From an uncultured Lachnospiraceae bacterium (lineage in GTDB: Bacteria > Bacillota > Clostridia > Lachnospirales > Lachnospiraceae), in contig CAJURF010000006.1 of NCBI GenBank assembly GCA_910588825.1, positions 11,902-75,901 of the forward strand: a stretch of DNA of 64,000 nt, in the 5' to 3' direction. The number at the start of each line of letters is the position of its first letter. The first letter of the stretch is position 1. Below are positions 33,606-42,264 of this stretch, one piece after another. Below the pieces are notes generated by a model. That model made no database searches, was not told the origin of the DNA, and saw only the letters and a program-made list of their open reading frames with translations. The translations under genes and the position numbers were made by a program.

Positions 33606-36171
33606 TGCTTCTCCCGTCACATTGTAAAACGCGCTCAAATTCTTTGTATACTTCTTTATTATATGCCTCACAATCAAATTCATAATCAGGGACGCTGCCT
33701 TCTATAAAGGTTTTCATTCCCTCATATAAATCATCCACTTCATGTCCGATAAGCAGTTGTCCGTTCTCGATCAGCACATCCTTTGCAGTAGCAAATTTTG
33801 AAATAATAATCGGCATATGAAGCGTCCTGGCTTCCTGAACCACCAAAGGCTGTCCTTCATAATGGGAAGACAGAATAAAACAATCGCAGCCCTTCAAAAA
33901 ACCAAAGGGTTTCATAAGAATTCCTACCAGATGTACAATTCCTTTCAGTTTTTCCTTTTCTATCAGCTCTTCCAGATATTCCCGCCACAGACCTTCTCCT
34001 ATAATATACAGGCGGACCGATGGGTTCTCCCTGTAAAGTTTTCCAAAAGCTTTGATCAAACTGTCCTGATTTTTTTCCGGAGACAGCCTGCCCATTGTAA
34101 CAAAATTAACATGTTGTTTTTCCGGTGCATACACCACCTCTGCTTCATATGCCATGGGAATATTTTCCTGTATATCTGTCATATAATAGTTTGTTTTTTC
34201 TGTCGAAAAAGTGGTCAGGGATTGTTCTTCCCCCAGAATTCGTTCCAGGTTCAACATGTTTCGAGCATAGGTAAATTTATCTTTTGTCCGCTCTGTCGCA
34301 AAATTCTCTTTATTGACCTGCATGGTTAATTCGGAACAGCCGACAAGTTTATCCATATACGGATAGGTGGAGATACAGGGGCGCAAAGTTGCTCCCACAT
34401 CACTCCCCCCTTTTTCCCCTCTGCTCAATTCTTCTTTCAAATCACTGTGCATCCAGATCAGCTTTTTCGCATCCTCAAAAAAGGAAAATAAAATGGCATA
34501 AAATTTTGAATATCCTGTATATTCGATTGCGTAATCAAACCTGCTTTTTCCGAAGAGCCTGCCCAGTTCACGTCTGCATATATCTTTCGGTGCATCCCAT
34601 CCGGCGTCAAGGCCATGTTTCATATTCAGAGCAAACAGGGCCTCTTCTTCCAGATTCATGGCATTATGCTTGCCGTTCCAGTATAACACCCTCACTTCCG
34701 GCCGGATTGCCTTAATAGTTTCTATTGCCTCTTTATTTTTTGTGGGGCCAACGCTTACCGTGACATCATATTTAGAATAATCAATATACCCCAATAGCGT
34801 CATAAGAGAAAATGTAAGTCCGTTCGTTACAAAGCTCCCCCCACGGAACAAAAGCTTTTTCTTTGTTTTTGTATCGCATTTAATGCAGATGCCATTTTCT
34901 TTTTTTTCAAATACCGCTTCCACTATCCGTTCACATACATGCCCGTCATCGTTTCCACATGCCCACTGTTTTTCTATTTGATATTTTTCCCAGTGTGGTT
35001 TCATTGCCTGATCAATATCACTTACAATACAGCCCAATTCATCATAATTCCGTACAATCGGCCCCGGCAATTTATCCAGTCCGAAATACAATCCCCGGGA
35101 TTCCATATATTCTTCCAAATCTTCAATAAAAAACAAAATCGGTTTTTCTGTCACCAGAAAATCAAAATAAATGCTGGAATAATCTGATATTAAAACATCT
35201 ACGATTGATAATAACTCATTTGTATCAATAATTGCCGGAACAAACTGCCCTGTCAGTTCACTGGAATTTTTAATATGCTTATAGACAATCTGATGCGGCT
35301 TTACCAAAACCTGATATTCATCCATATTCATATTTTTTTCCAGGCACCGAATCATTTTAAAATAACTTTCCAGTCCTGTTTCCGGACTTCCAAATTTTTC
35401 TCCTTTCCAAGTAGGGGCATACAAAATTACTTTTTTATTGGGATCAACGATAACCCCATGCTTATCCAATGTTTCAATCACTTTTTTCTTTTCTGCATAG
35501 AAATGCGCATCATTTCGAGGCTGTCCAGCCTGCAGAATCGTACCCTCAAACAATCCCTCCAGCTTAAAACTCTTTTTATAGACTTCCGTCATAAATTTAT
35601 TGGGAGAAATTAAATAATCCGCCGCCAGAAAATTCCTTACGATATTCGCTGCCCCAATATTCCCTTGTGGTTCATCATATCCCAATGTTTTTAACGGTAT
35701 TCCATGCCAGGTATTTATATATACCTGTTCTTTCCGCTTAATAAAATAATCCATAAAAGTGCTGTCATTTATAAGATATTCCGCCGAGGCCAGATAACGG
35801 GCATATTCAATGGACTGATATTCTACAAATACAACTTGACTGTACTGTGCATATTCTTCTATCACCTGCCGGTTATCTTCCATATCCTCTATCGCCCATA
35901 CATGGATATAATCTTCAAATCCTTTTTTCAAAAACAAATACCGGAAAACACTATATGGATTTCCTACCATTCCTCTCCCACTGTAGGCTTCATATAAAAT
36001 ACAGTTTTTTCTTATAGATTCCTTTTCAAAAAAATACGTATACTTCGCCCGTAATTGCGTATCTATATTTCCATCCCATTTTTCGCATATTTCCTGCAGC
36101 GTTTCTTTATATTCTTTTTTATGTGCTGCTCCTGTCAACAGCACATTTTTCACTTTCTGAATCCATCCCAT
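33598..36171 (-). CDS. Fused CDP-glycerol:glycerophosphotransferase and GT4 glycosyltransferase
   Basis: 857 residues. The N-terminal domain (about 1-430) is a TagF/TarF-type teichoic acid polymerase: INTWHGIPLKTLGYDEP holds the catalytic His, ISDYSSIYFDFL and KPHQIVYKHI are conserved. The C-terminal domain (about 440-850) is a GT4-type glycosyltransferase with MGRLSPEKNQDSLIKAF and LSSHYEGQPLVVQEA, the nucleotide-sugar-binding E-x7-E region. A single protein could therefore add both glycerol (or ribitol) phosphate and sugar to a cell-surface polymer. ATG at 36171 is preferred over TTG at 36177. It is transcribed from the promoter at 36248-36276. Confidence 0.85.
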   Translation of the reverse strand: MGWIQKVKNVLLTGAAHKKEYKETLQEICEKWDGNIDTQLRAKYTYFFEKESIRKNCILYEAYSGRGMVGNPYSVFRYLFLKKGFEDYIHVWAIEDMEDNRQVIEEYAQYSQVVFVEYQSIEYARYLASAEYLINDSTFMDYFIKRKEQVYINTWHGIPLKTLGYDEPQGNIGAANIVRNFLAADYLISPNKFMTEVYKKSFKLEGLFEGTILQAGQPRNDAHFYAEKKKVIETLDKHGVIVDPNKKVILYAPTWKGEKFGSPETGLESYFKMIRCLEKNMNMDEYQVLVKPHQIVYKHIKNSSELTGQFVPAIIDTNELLSIVDVLISDYSSIYFDFLVTEKPILFFIEDLEEYMESRGLYFGLDKLPGPIVRNYDELGCIVSDIDQAMKPHWEKYQIEKQWACGNDDGHVCERIVEAVFEKKENGICIKCDTKTKKKLLFRGGSFVTNGLTFSLMTLLGYIDYSKYDVTVSVGPTKNKEAIETIKAIRPEVRVLYWNGKHNAMNLEEEALFALNMKHGLDAGWDAPKDICRRELGRLFGKSRFDYAIEYTGYSKFYAILFSFFEDAKKLIWMHSDLKEELSRGEKGGSDVGATLRPCISTYPYMDKLVGCSELTMQVNKENFATERTKDKFTYARNMLNLERILGEEQSLTTFSTEKTNYYMTDIQENIPMAYEAEVVYAPEKQHVNFVTMGRLSPEKNQDSLIKAFGKLYRENPSVRLYIIGEGLWREYLEELIEKEKLKGIVHLVGILMKPFGFLKGCDCFILSSHYEGQPLVVQEARTLHMPIIISKFATAKDVLIENGQLLIGHEVDDLYEGMKTFIEGSVPDYEFDCEAYNKEVYKEFERVLQCDGRSNG

Positions 36172-36247
36172 AATCAATTTCCACTCTTTCCTCTAGAGAT
36201 TCCCGGGCTTTTGTCCACTCCCACAGCAATGTGCTTTTCTTCAAACC

Positions 36248-36276
36248 ATTATAGCAATATCATAGTATTTTGTAAA
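36248..36276 (-). promoter_or_regulatory. Promoter of the teichoic-acid-type operon
   Basis: On the minus strand TTTACA (36271-36276) and TATAAT (36248-36253) are separated by 17 bp. It lies in the divergent gap with the XRE gene, which is a possible regulator. Confidence 0.75.
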
Positions 36277-36320
36277 TGTATTTCTGATTTAGTAGCCTTA
36301 TTTCAAAAAGGGGTGATTAT

Positions 36321-36605
36321 ATGCTGGGGGAAGTGATCAGGCAGTTAAGGATTTCTCATAACTTAAATCAAGTTCAATTGGCAGAAAAACTGAGTGTATC
36401 CAAACAAACCATATCGAATTGGGAAAACAATAATATACTGCCTTCCATAGAAATGCTCGTTAGAATTTCAAAATTCTTTTCGGTAAGCACAGATTTTCTG
36501 CTGGAATTGGATACTCGAGATTATATTGAAGTGACCGGGCTGTCTCCAAAGCATCTGGCCCATATTCAGCAGATTATCAGTGATATATTAGGAATTGAAA
36601 AATAA
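36321..36605 (+). CDS. XRE-family transcriptional regulator
   Basis: 94 residues. Residues about 5-60 form an HTH_3/XRE domain with QLAEKLSVSKQTISNWENNN as recognition helix region; the rest (YIEVTGLSPKHLAHIQQII) may dimerise. AAAGGGGTGATT is its ribosome binding site. It faces away from the teichoic-acid-type operon and the shared upstream region of about 150 bases could carry its operator, but no clear palindrome was seen. Confidence 0.85.
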   Translation: MLGEVIRQLRISHNLNQVQLAEKLSVSKQTISNWENNNILPSIEMLVRISKFFSVSTDFLLELDTRDYIEVTGLSPKHLAHIQQIISDILGIEK

Positions 36606-36731
36606 TTTGATGTATGCCGGAAGCCTTTTTATGGCCTTTTTCTGATACACTTCTCATCACTTTTTCATAATATACTCCTTTTGTATTTAAAATATTCATT
36701 GTCAGTTATTTTACTACAAATCCTCAATACA

Positions 36732-36770
36732 AAAAATACAACCTGCTGCCAAAACACAGGTTGTATTTTT
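36732..36770. terminator. Bidirectional rho-independent terminator
   Basis: AAAAATACAACCTG (36732-36745) and CAGGTTGTATTTTT (36757-36770) are exact complements with T runs in both directions, between the XRE gene and the convergent gene ending at 36815. Confidence 0.9.
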
Positions 36771-36814
36771 ATCGTTATATTCATTCAGTTGTCAGCTTCC
36801 CAGCACATCCGCGC

Positions 36815-38482
36815 CTACCAATCCCCGTCCTGGTCCGGCGCTTCTCCTTTACTCTTAATAACTACAGCTTTCGGTGTGTCTCCTTCCTGTACTCTGAGAA
36901 CTCTACACTGAAATCTCCACTCAGCTCCGAAATCATAGACATATTTAAACTTTTTATCTTTCTCAAATCCGGCCTGTTCTAATGAATACTTGTCAGTTGT
37001 TCTGTCGCCGTACCCCATCCCCGCCATATAATAGCTGTCAAAATTACTCCACACAGAATTATTCATGAAGAATGCATGGGCGTGGTCATCATAAAAACCA
37101 AATGCCTTCAAAATAGCAGAGTGCAGCTCAAACAGAGAAGCCCCCATGGATATTTGTATATGGCGGTAACATCCGGCCCCCAGCGATACGCTGACCACAC
37201 AGGACTGGGGAGGGGTGTTTCTTTTCTTCCTGCGCCCCCGGGGACTGGTCTTTTTCGGTACATTGTCATCTTCCAGCCTGAATATAATATCCAATTTTTC
37301 CTGGATATCCGCCGGCAATGTTATTTCTTCTTTCAGCATTCTAAAGAATTCTGTCATCTCCGGGGGCATGCTGTCCAGCTGTGATTCACCCAGCATGAGC
37401 ACCTCATCCAGCATACGGTTTAGTTCATCAAAGTCTGCCTCTTCCCCACCCCCTCCGAAACGCTCCATGAAACTATCTTCCGCCTCATCCAGAGCCGGCA
37501 GGTCATCTTCTATACTCACCGCTACTTTTAATTTTTCACAGAGTCCGGCGGCAAATGCATACGTACGCTCATCACGCGCTTTGATTTTGATAGGGCGGAT
37601 CTTTTCCTGCAGCAGGGCATCCATAAACAAATTCAGCAATTCTTCCGGATTTTTTTCATAATTTTCAACCGGAGAAACCTGAAGCATATATCCTGTGGAG
37701 GAATCAACTGCTATCAGAAGCGCCGGAAATACCGGCGGCTCCCCCGGGTCATTTTGAACCGGCTGAGGAAAACGGATAATTTCGCACTCCCATATTCCTG
37801 TCTTTTTCATTTTCTTCAGACTTGCCACTGCAATATCATTGCTTGGTTTGGGAGATGGATATACTTTTGGCGGTTCCGGAGGCAGCGGGGTTCTTCCCAG
37901 CTCCCACGCCTGACCCTGCCGCTTCAGCAGCATCATTCCTTCCATATCATCATACATTACTTCCAGCCCCAGTTCTTCCGGAGTCTGTGATTCTAATAAT
38001 TCCGCGACCTGAAGGGCGGCAGACAGCGCTTCACTTAGATCATCCATTTCCTGCTCTGTCTGTAGCTGCCAGGGAAAGTAGTTGGGCTGGTATTTCATAA
38101 AATGCGGATACGCGTTTCTTCCGCTGATTCTGATTCCATGGCTGCGGGCATATCTCCTGGCGTCTTCCCGTTCTTCCTTGGTAAGGCCATCTTTGCCTTC
38201 AAATATACACTGCAGGCAGGTCTGCTGTATTAGATGCTCGTGAAATTCCAGCTGTGACATCATCATGGGATCTGCCTGCGCAATTACACGGAAACTGTTA
38301 AATCCCTCGTCGCCGATGAACAATCCAAGGGCACAATGCCCGCCTGCCCTTCCCATGATACTAATGTAACCCACTCTGCCCCCGGACAATTCTAACGCAA
38401 AAACTTGTGTATCGCTCAGATGATTCCACAATTTTGTCTTTTTATATTCAAATGCCAGGCCGTACAGTTTATCTGAAGTCAT
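36815..38482 (-). CDS. pRiA4b ORF-3-like domain protein
   Basis: 555 residues from the ATG at 38482, preceded by GGGAG. The N-terminal part (about 1-170) is rich in conserved Trp, Gly and Cys (SDTQVFALELSGGRVGYIS, GLFIGDEGFNSFRVI), the middle is acidic and low in complexity, and the last 150 residues form a plasmid pRiA4b ORF-3-like domain (YRHIQISMGASLFELHSAIL, YVYDFGAEWRFQCRV). Its biochemical role is not known. An upstream ATG at 38533 would add 17 residues, but nine of them come from the end of an inserted palindromic element. Proteins of this type are often found with mobile elements. Confidence 0.72.
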   Translation of the reverse strand: MTSDKLYGLAFEYKKTKLWNHLSDTQVFALELSGGRVGYISIMGRAGGHCALGLFIGDEGFNSFRVIAQADPMMMSQLEFHEHLIQQTCLQCIFEGKDGLTKEEREDARRYARSHGIRISGRNAYPHFMKYQPNYFPWQLQTEQEMDDLSEALSAALQVAELLESQTPEELGLEVMYDDMEGMMLLKRQGQAWELGRTPLPPEPPKVYPSPKPSNDIAVASLKKMKKTGIWECEIIRFPQPVQNDPGEPPVFPALLIAVDSSTGYMLQVSPVENYEKNPEELLNLFMDALLQEKIRPIKIKARDERTYAFAAGLCEKLKVAVSIEDDLPALDEAEDSFMERFGGGGEEADFDELNRMLDEVLMLGESQLDSMPPEMTEFFRMLKEEITLPADIQEKLDIIFRLEDDNVPKKTSPRGRRKKRNTPPQSCVVSVSLGAGCYRHIQISMGASLFELHSAILKAFGFYDDHAHAFFMNNSVWSNFDSYYMAGMGYGDRTTDKYSLEQAGFEKDKKFKYVYDFGAEWRFQCRVLRVQEGDTPKAVVIKSKGEAPDQDGDW

Positions 38483-38511
38483 ATATTTCTCCCATTTTCT
38501 TTTTATTGCTT

Positions 38512-38692
38512 TAGAGTGTGTTTGAAAATTCATTCACGCCAACCGCACGCCCCACTTTGCGGCACATTTGCTCCTTATTCGGTTGCTGTAGCCCGCTACA
38601 GCGCCCTCATGCGGGGCAAATCTTCCATATCATACCCTTGGGTACAAACTGTGACGCACGGTTGACATAAAGCAATTTCCAAACACGCTCTA
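38512..38692. mobile_element. MITE-like palindromic element
   Basis: A 181-bp element bounded by 19-bp terminal inverted repeats, TAGAGTGTGTTTGAAAATT (38512-38530) and its complement at 38674-38692 with two mismatches. The arms continue with weaker pairing for about 20 bp, and a perfect inner hairpin GCTGTAGCCCGCTACAGC lies in the middle. No transposase is present. It starts and ends with TA, as expected for a TA-target duplication. It sits directly in front of the pRiA4b-like gene, 30 bases before its likely start codon. Confidence 0.65.
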
Positions 38693-38729
38693 GAGTGTAT
38701 CTTAAGAATGAATTTTAAGACGCGCTCTA
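38691..38729. repeat. 39-bp near-palindrome sharing TIR ends with the neighbouring element
   Basis: TAGAGTGTATCTTAAGAAT at the left and its imperfect complement to the right form a hairpin of about 17 bp. It begins at the same TA that closes the larger element and has the same TAGAG outer ends, so it is probably a second, internally deleted copy. Confidence 0.5.
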
Positions 38730-38924
38730 ACAGAGATTTTTCATATTTTAACCATTGTATCATGAAATACAGTAGATGACCAGAATAAATTAACTTTTAA
38801 TCTTTTATCATAATATATTTTTTCTGAAAAATAGAATTATGTATTCACATCATAACAATTCAATGATATGATAAAAATCAATATGAAACTACTGGCTGAT
38901 CATCTTATAGGAACAGATACTCAT
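38730..38924 (+). other. Upstream region of the cytidylyltransferase gene
   Basis: AT-rich and without a gene. A possible start codon at 38868 precedes the preferred start at 38925. No confident promoter was identified. Confidence 0.3.
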
Positions 38925-39662
38925 ATGAATATTGCACTCATCTTATCAGGCGGCACCGGGACCAGGGCTGGGACAGATATCCCCAAACAGTATGTGGACA
39001 TCTGCGGGAAACCTGTGATTTCTTACTGTATCGAAACGTTATCCACCCACAGCGCAATCGACGCTTTGCTGATAGCCGCTGCTCCTGACTGGCAGGATTT
39101 CATAGATAACTGGCTGAAATCTCCTGACTGTAAGAAAAAATTCAAAGGATTTTCCCTGCCGGGGGAAAACCGTCAGCTCTCTATTTACCGCGGGCTGGAA
39201 GCCATCCGGACCTTCGCAGGGGACAACGATTATGTATTGGTCCACGACGCCGCCCGCCCCCTGCTGTCCAAAGTCCAGATTGCCGCCTGCCTGAACGGCG
39301 CCCGGGGCCATGACGGAGCAATGCCTGTCCTGCCTATGAAGGATACCGTTTATTACAGTCATGACGGGAAAACGGTTGGAAAATTGCTGGACCGCAGCTC
39401 TATCTATGCGGGGCAGGCTCCTGAGGTCTTTCTTCTGGGCAGATATTATGAAGCCAACAGACGCCTGCTGCCAGAACAGATTTTTAAAATCAACGGTTCC
39501 ACGGAACCGGGGATTATGTCCGAAATGGATATCGCCATGATTCCTGGCGACGAAGGAAATTTTAAAATTACCACCAGGGCAGACCTGGAGAATTTCCGCA
39601 AAATTATTTCTTTAGAGAAAGGGCTCGATCATGAAAGCATGGGTTTTACATCAGGTCAATGA
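38925..39662 (+). CDS. IspD/TarI-family cytidylyltransferase
   Basis: 245 residues from the ATG at 38925 (an in-frame ATG at 38868 is possible). Nucleotide-binding signature ALILSGGTGTRAGTDIPKQY at the N terminus, then VHDAARPLL and SEMDIAMIPGDEGNFKIT near the end. The family includes IspD (isoprenoids) and TarI/bacterial CDP-ribitol pyrophosphorylases. The downstream gene overlaps by 32 bases and encodes a polyol-type dehydrogenase, so synthesis of a CDP-polyol is a better guess than IspD. Teichoic-acid-type polymerases lie about 3 kb away. Confidence 0.8.
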   Translation: MNIALILSGGTGTRAGTDIPKQYVDICGKPVISYCIETLSTHSAIDALLIAAAPDWQDFIDNWLKSPDCKKKFKGFSLPGENRQLSIYRGLEAIRTFAGDNDYVLVHDAARPLLSKVQIAACLNGARGHDGAMPVLPMKDTVYYSHDGKTVGKLLDRSSIYAGQAPEVFLLGRYYEANRRLLPEQIFKINGSTEPGIMSEMDIAMIPGDEGNFKITTRADLENFRKIISLEKGLDHESMGFTSGQ

Positions 39663-40677
39663 TCTACGTTATGAAACAGTGAATCCCCCGTCACCGGATG
39701 ACCAGGAAGTGCTGGTACAGGTGAAGGCCGCCGGCATCTGCGGATCGGATATCCCCAGGATCTACCAGACAGGGACTTATTTTTACCCTCTGATTCCCGG
39801 ACATGAGTTTTCCGGTGTTGTGGCAGAACTGGGCAGGGGCTCGGACAGCCACTGGCTGAACCGGCGGGTGGGAATCTTTCCGCTGATTCCCTGCGGCTCC
39901 TGTGTCCCCTGCCGACAAGAACAGTATGAGATGTGCCGCCGTTACAGTTATCTGGGCTCCCGCAGAGATGGCGGATTTGCTGAGTATGCGGCAGTTCCCG
40001 TACAGAATCTGATTGTTCTTCCGGAATCGGTTTCTTTCCAAGAGGCCGCCATGCTGGAACCTATGGCGGTGGCTGTCCATGCCATGAGACGTGCCCGCCC
40101 CGCCGCTTCAGACACTGTGGTCATATGCGGGCTGGGCACCATCGGACTGCTGTTATTCCTGTTTCTCAGAGAGGCGGGTGTGAAAAATATCCTGGCAGCA
40201 GGCAATAAGGATTTCCAGAAGCAGACAGTTCTGCGCCAGGGACTGCCAGAGGACTGTTACTGTGACAGCCGAAACCAGGATGTAAGTGGATGGCTCATGG
40301 AGCGCACAGCCGGAAACGGAGCGGACATCTTCTTTGAGTGTGTGGGAAAAAATGAAACTTATGCCCTGGCAGTACAAAATACGGCTCCGGCGGGAAAAGT
40401 CCTTCTGGTGGGAAATCCCCATTCCTCTATGCACCTGGAAAAAGATATTTACTGGAAAATACTCCGAAACCAGCTGACGGTCATCGGAACCTGGAATTCT
40501 TCTTTTACCCGCCGCCCGGATGACGACTGGAACTATGTTCTGGACCGGCTGGCACGCAGGCGGATTTCCCCATTGGACTTAATCACTCATAGATTTTCTA
40601 TGGAAAACCTGTCAGATGGACTGGAAATTATGCGGGATAAAACAGAAGACTATGTTAAGATTATGGGCGTACTCTAA
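39631..40677 (+). CDS. Zn-dependent alcohol dehydrogenase (polyol-phosphate dehydrogenase-like)
   Basis: 348 residues of the medium-chain Zn alcohol dehydrogenase family. Catalytic Zn is supported by GICGSDIP and GHEFSG (about residues 36-43, 59-64); structural Zn by CGSCVPCRQEQYEMC; NAD(P)-binding GLGTIGLLLF. The sequence resembles sorbitol or galactitol-1-phosphate dehydrogenases (GutB-like). It overlaps the cytidylyltransferase by 32 bases, so the two are probably translationally coupled and act on the same polyol phosphate, as TarJ and TarI do in ribitol teichoic acid synthesis. It is not close to TarJ in sequence. Confidence 0.8.
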   Translation: MKAWVLHQVNDLRYETVNPPSPDDQEVLVQVKAAGICGSDIPRIYQTGTYFYPLIPGHEFSGVVAELGRGSDSHWLNRRVGIFPLIPCGSCVPCRQEQYEMCRRYSYLGSRRDGGFAEYAAVPVQNLIVLPESVSFQEAAMLEPMAVAVHAMRRARPAASDTVVICGLGTIGLLLFLFLREAGVKNILAAGNKDFQKQTVLRQGLPEDCYCDSRNQDVSGWLMERTAGNGADIFFECVGKNETYALAVQNTAPAGKVLLVGNPHSSMHLEKDIYWKILRNQLTVIGTWNSSFTRRPDDDWNYVLDRLARRRISPLDLITHRFSMENLSDGLEIMRDKTEDYVKIMGVL

Positions 40678-40711
40678 GCCCCCTTGGCGAAGTTTCCCAT
40701 AGGACAAAGAA

Positions 40712-40760
40712 AACAGCTGCCGCTGTGATACTACCATACCAACAGGGACAGCTGCTTTTT
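40712..40760. terminator. Bidirectional terminator
   Basis: AACAGCTGCCGCTGT at 40712-40725 and ACAGGGACAGCTGC at 40743-40755 pair with a few wobbles and a T run follows. It separates the plus-strand pair from the minus-strand gene at 40777. Confidence 0.7.
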
Positions 40761-40776
40761 CTATCTTTGATTTTTC

Positions 40777-41301
40777 TTATAATTCCACAATTTTGCCTTC
40801 TTTTTCGCTGTATTTGCAGAATTTTCCATTCTCCGAGATGAACGGTACATATGTATTATGTTTTACATCTTTTACGTATACAACATTTGTGGCAATCATC
40901 TTTACCAGAGAAAAACGCTCGCTCAGACTGGAGATCCACTGATATGTCTTCTCTTTGGAAGAAGACGCCATCACCAGACTGTAACCGCCGCCCTCAGATT
41001 CTTTCAGATTAAAATAAACCTTTTCCTTCTTGCCAGTCGCCGCAAAAAGCTGGCTGAATACATAGGACGAAAAATTCTTCTTTACAAAATCGCGGAAAGA
41101 ATCTTTGTCATAGGTAATCCCGCTCACTGCATCCTGAATCTTATCACCCCGGTCAATACGAATCCGAAGCACTTTCAAAACTTCCACTGACCAGTTTAAA
41201 AATGATATGGTGGTATAGTCCATAGATTCAAGTAAAGTACTGATTAATTCTTTACTCAAAATGCTGGAAGTCTTGGCTTCTTCCAATAATTGATCTCTCA
41301 T
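40777..41301 (-). CDS. Hypothetical protein
   Basis: 174 residues from the ATG at 41301, which has AAGGAGAG upstream. Helical N terminus (LLEEAKTSSILSKELISTLL), then alternating strands with VYFNLKESEGGGYSLVMAS and SKEKTYQWISSLSERF. No domain is recognised, no signal or membrane segment. It is on its own, between a terminator and the DeoR gene. Confidence 0.6.
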   Translation of the reverse strand: MRDQLLEEAKTSSILSKELISTLLESMDYTTISFLNWSVEVLKVLRIRIDRGDKIQDAVSGITYDKDSFRDFVKKNFSSYVFSQLFAATGKKEKVYFNLKESEGGGYSLVMASSSKEKTYQWISSLSERFSLVKMIATNVVYVKDVKHNTYVPFISENGKFCKYSEKEGKIVEL

Positions 41302-41392
41302 TACAGCTCTCTCCTTCACTTTACACGTTATTTGTTTATAATAATATTATCTCAGTCTGCTTGATTTCTGTCAATACTTTAGATAAAAAAAG

Positions 41393-42157
41393 TCAGCCTT
41401 CTTTTTTGGCCAGCAAAACATCTACTTTATTCTGGAGTTCTTTTATATCTTCAGGAGCTGCATGTTCGTCCATGATGACCCCTGTAATCTCTGACCAGTC
41501 AGCAAATTTAGCAATCGCACGGATATGTAATTTGGAATGGTCAGCCAGCACATACGTCCTCTGGGCATTTTTTATCATTTCCTGTTTGACCTCAGCTTCG
41601 GGAAAGTTTTCCACACACGGTCCGTCCGTACCTAGAAAACCGCTGCTTCCCACAAAGGCAATTTCCGCATTGATTCTGCTGATGCAGTAATGGGCAAATG
41701 GACCTGTGGCAGCGCCGCTCACCGGCCGGACTTCTCCTCCGATAGAAATCACCCGGATATCATTGGCATTCATCAATTCTACAATAGGTGTGAAATTAGT
41801 GGCCACCATAATATCTTTCCGCATAATCAACTGGCTGGCCAGTTGGAAATTCGTGCTTCCCGCATCTATGAATATCACACTGTTTTCTGGTATCATTGCC
41901 GCAGCCAGACGGGCGATACACTGTTTTTCTTTCACATCACGTTTTGACTTTCTCGCGTAGGCGCTGGCGCTGGATTCTCTCAGAATTTCTGCAGACCCAT
42001 TATTTTTCTTGATTAACCGTTTGGATTCCAGCTCCAGAAGGTCCTTGCGGATGGTTTCCGTACTCACCGAAAAAATTTTCGCCAGCTCTCCCACTCTTAC
42101 ATGTCCCTTTTGAACCAGAATGTTGATAATTTCCTGATGTCTTTCAGCTGCATTCAT
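41393..42157 (-). CDS. DeoR-family transcriptional regulator
   Basis: 254 residues from the ATG at 42157. N-terminal DeoR-type HTH (AERHQEIINIL, VSTETIRKDLLELESK, about 4-55) and a C-terminal sugar-phosphate sensor domain (FIDAGSTNFQLA, VISIGGEVRP, DHSKLHIRA). DeoR regulators repress sugar loci and are released by phosphorylated intermediates. It is the last gene of the polyol operon and probably controls it and the divergent fruK-like gene through the inverted repeats near 51800 and 52880. Confidence 0.88.
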   Translation of the reverse strand: MNAAERHQEIINILVQKGHVRVGELAKIFSVSTETIRKDLLELESKRLIKKNNGSAEILRESSASAYARKSKRDVKEKQCIARLAAAMIPENSVIFIDAGSTNFQLASQLIMRKDIMVATNFTPIVELMNANDIRVISIGGEVRPVSGAATGPFAHYCISRINAEIAFVGSSGFLGTDGPCVENFPEAEVKQEMIKNAQRTYVLADHSKLHIRAIAKFADWSEITGVIMDEHAAPEDIKELQNKVDVLLAKKEG

Positions 42158-42264
42158 CTTCTTCATTTCCTTTACTATTCCGCATTTTGACGCTCTAATC
42201 ATTAAATGGATTATAACAGAAAATGGCTCTATTTTAAATAATCAAGGAGAGAATTTTGAAACGG

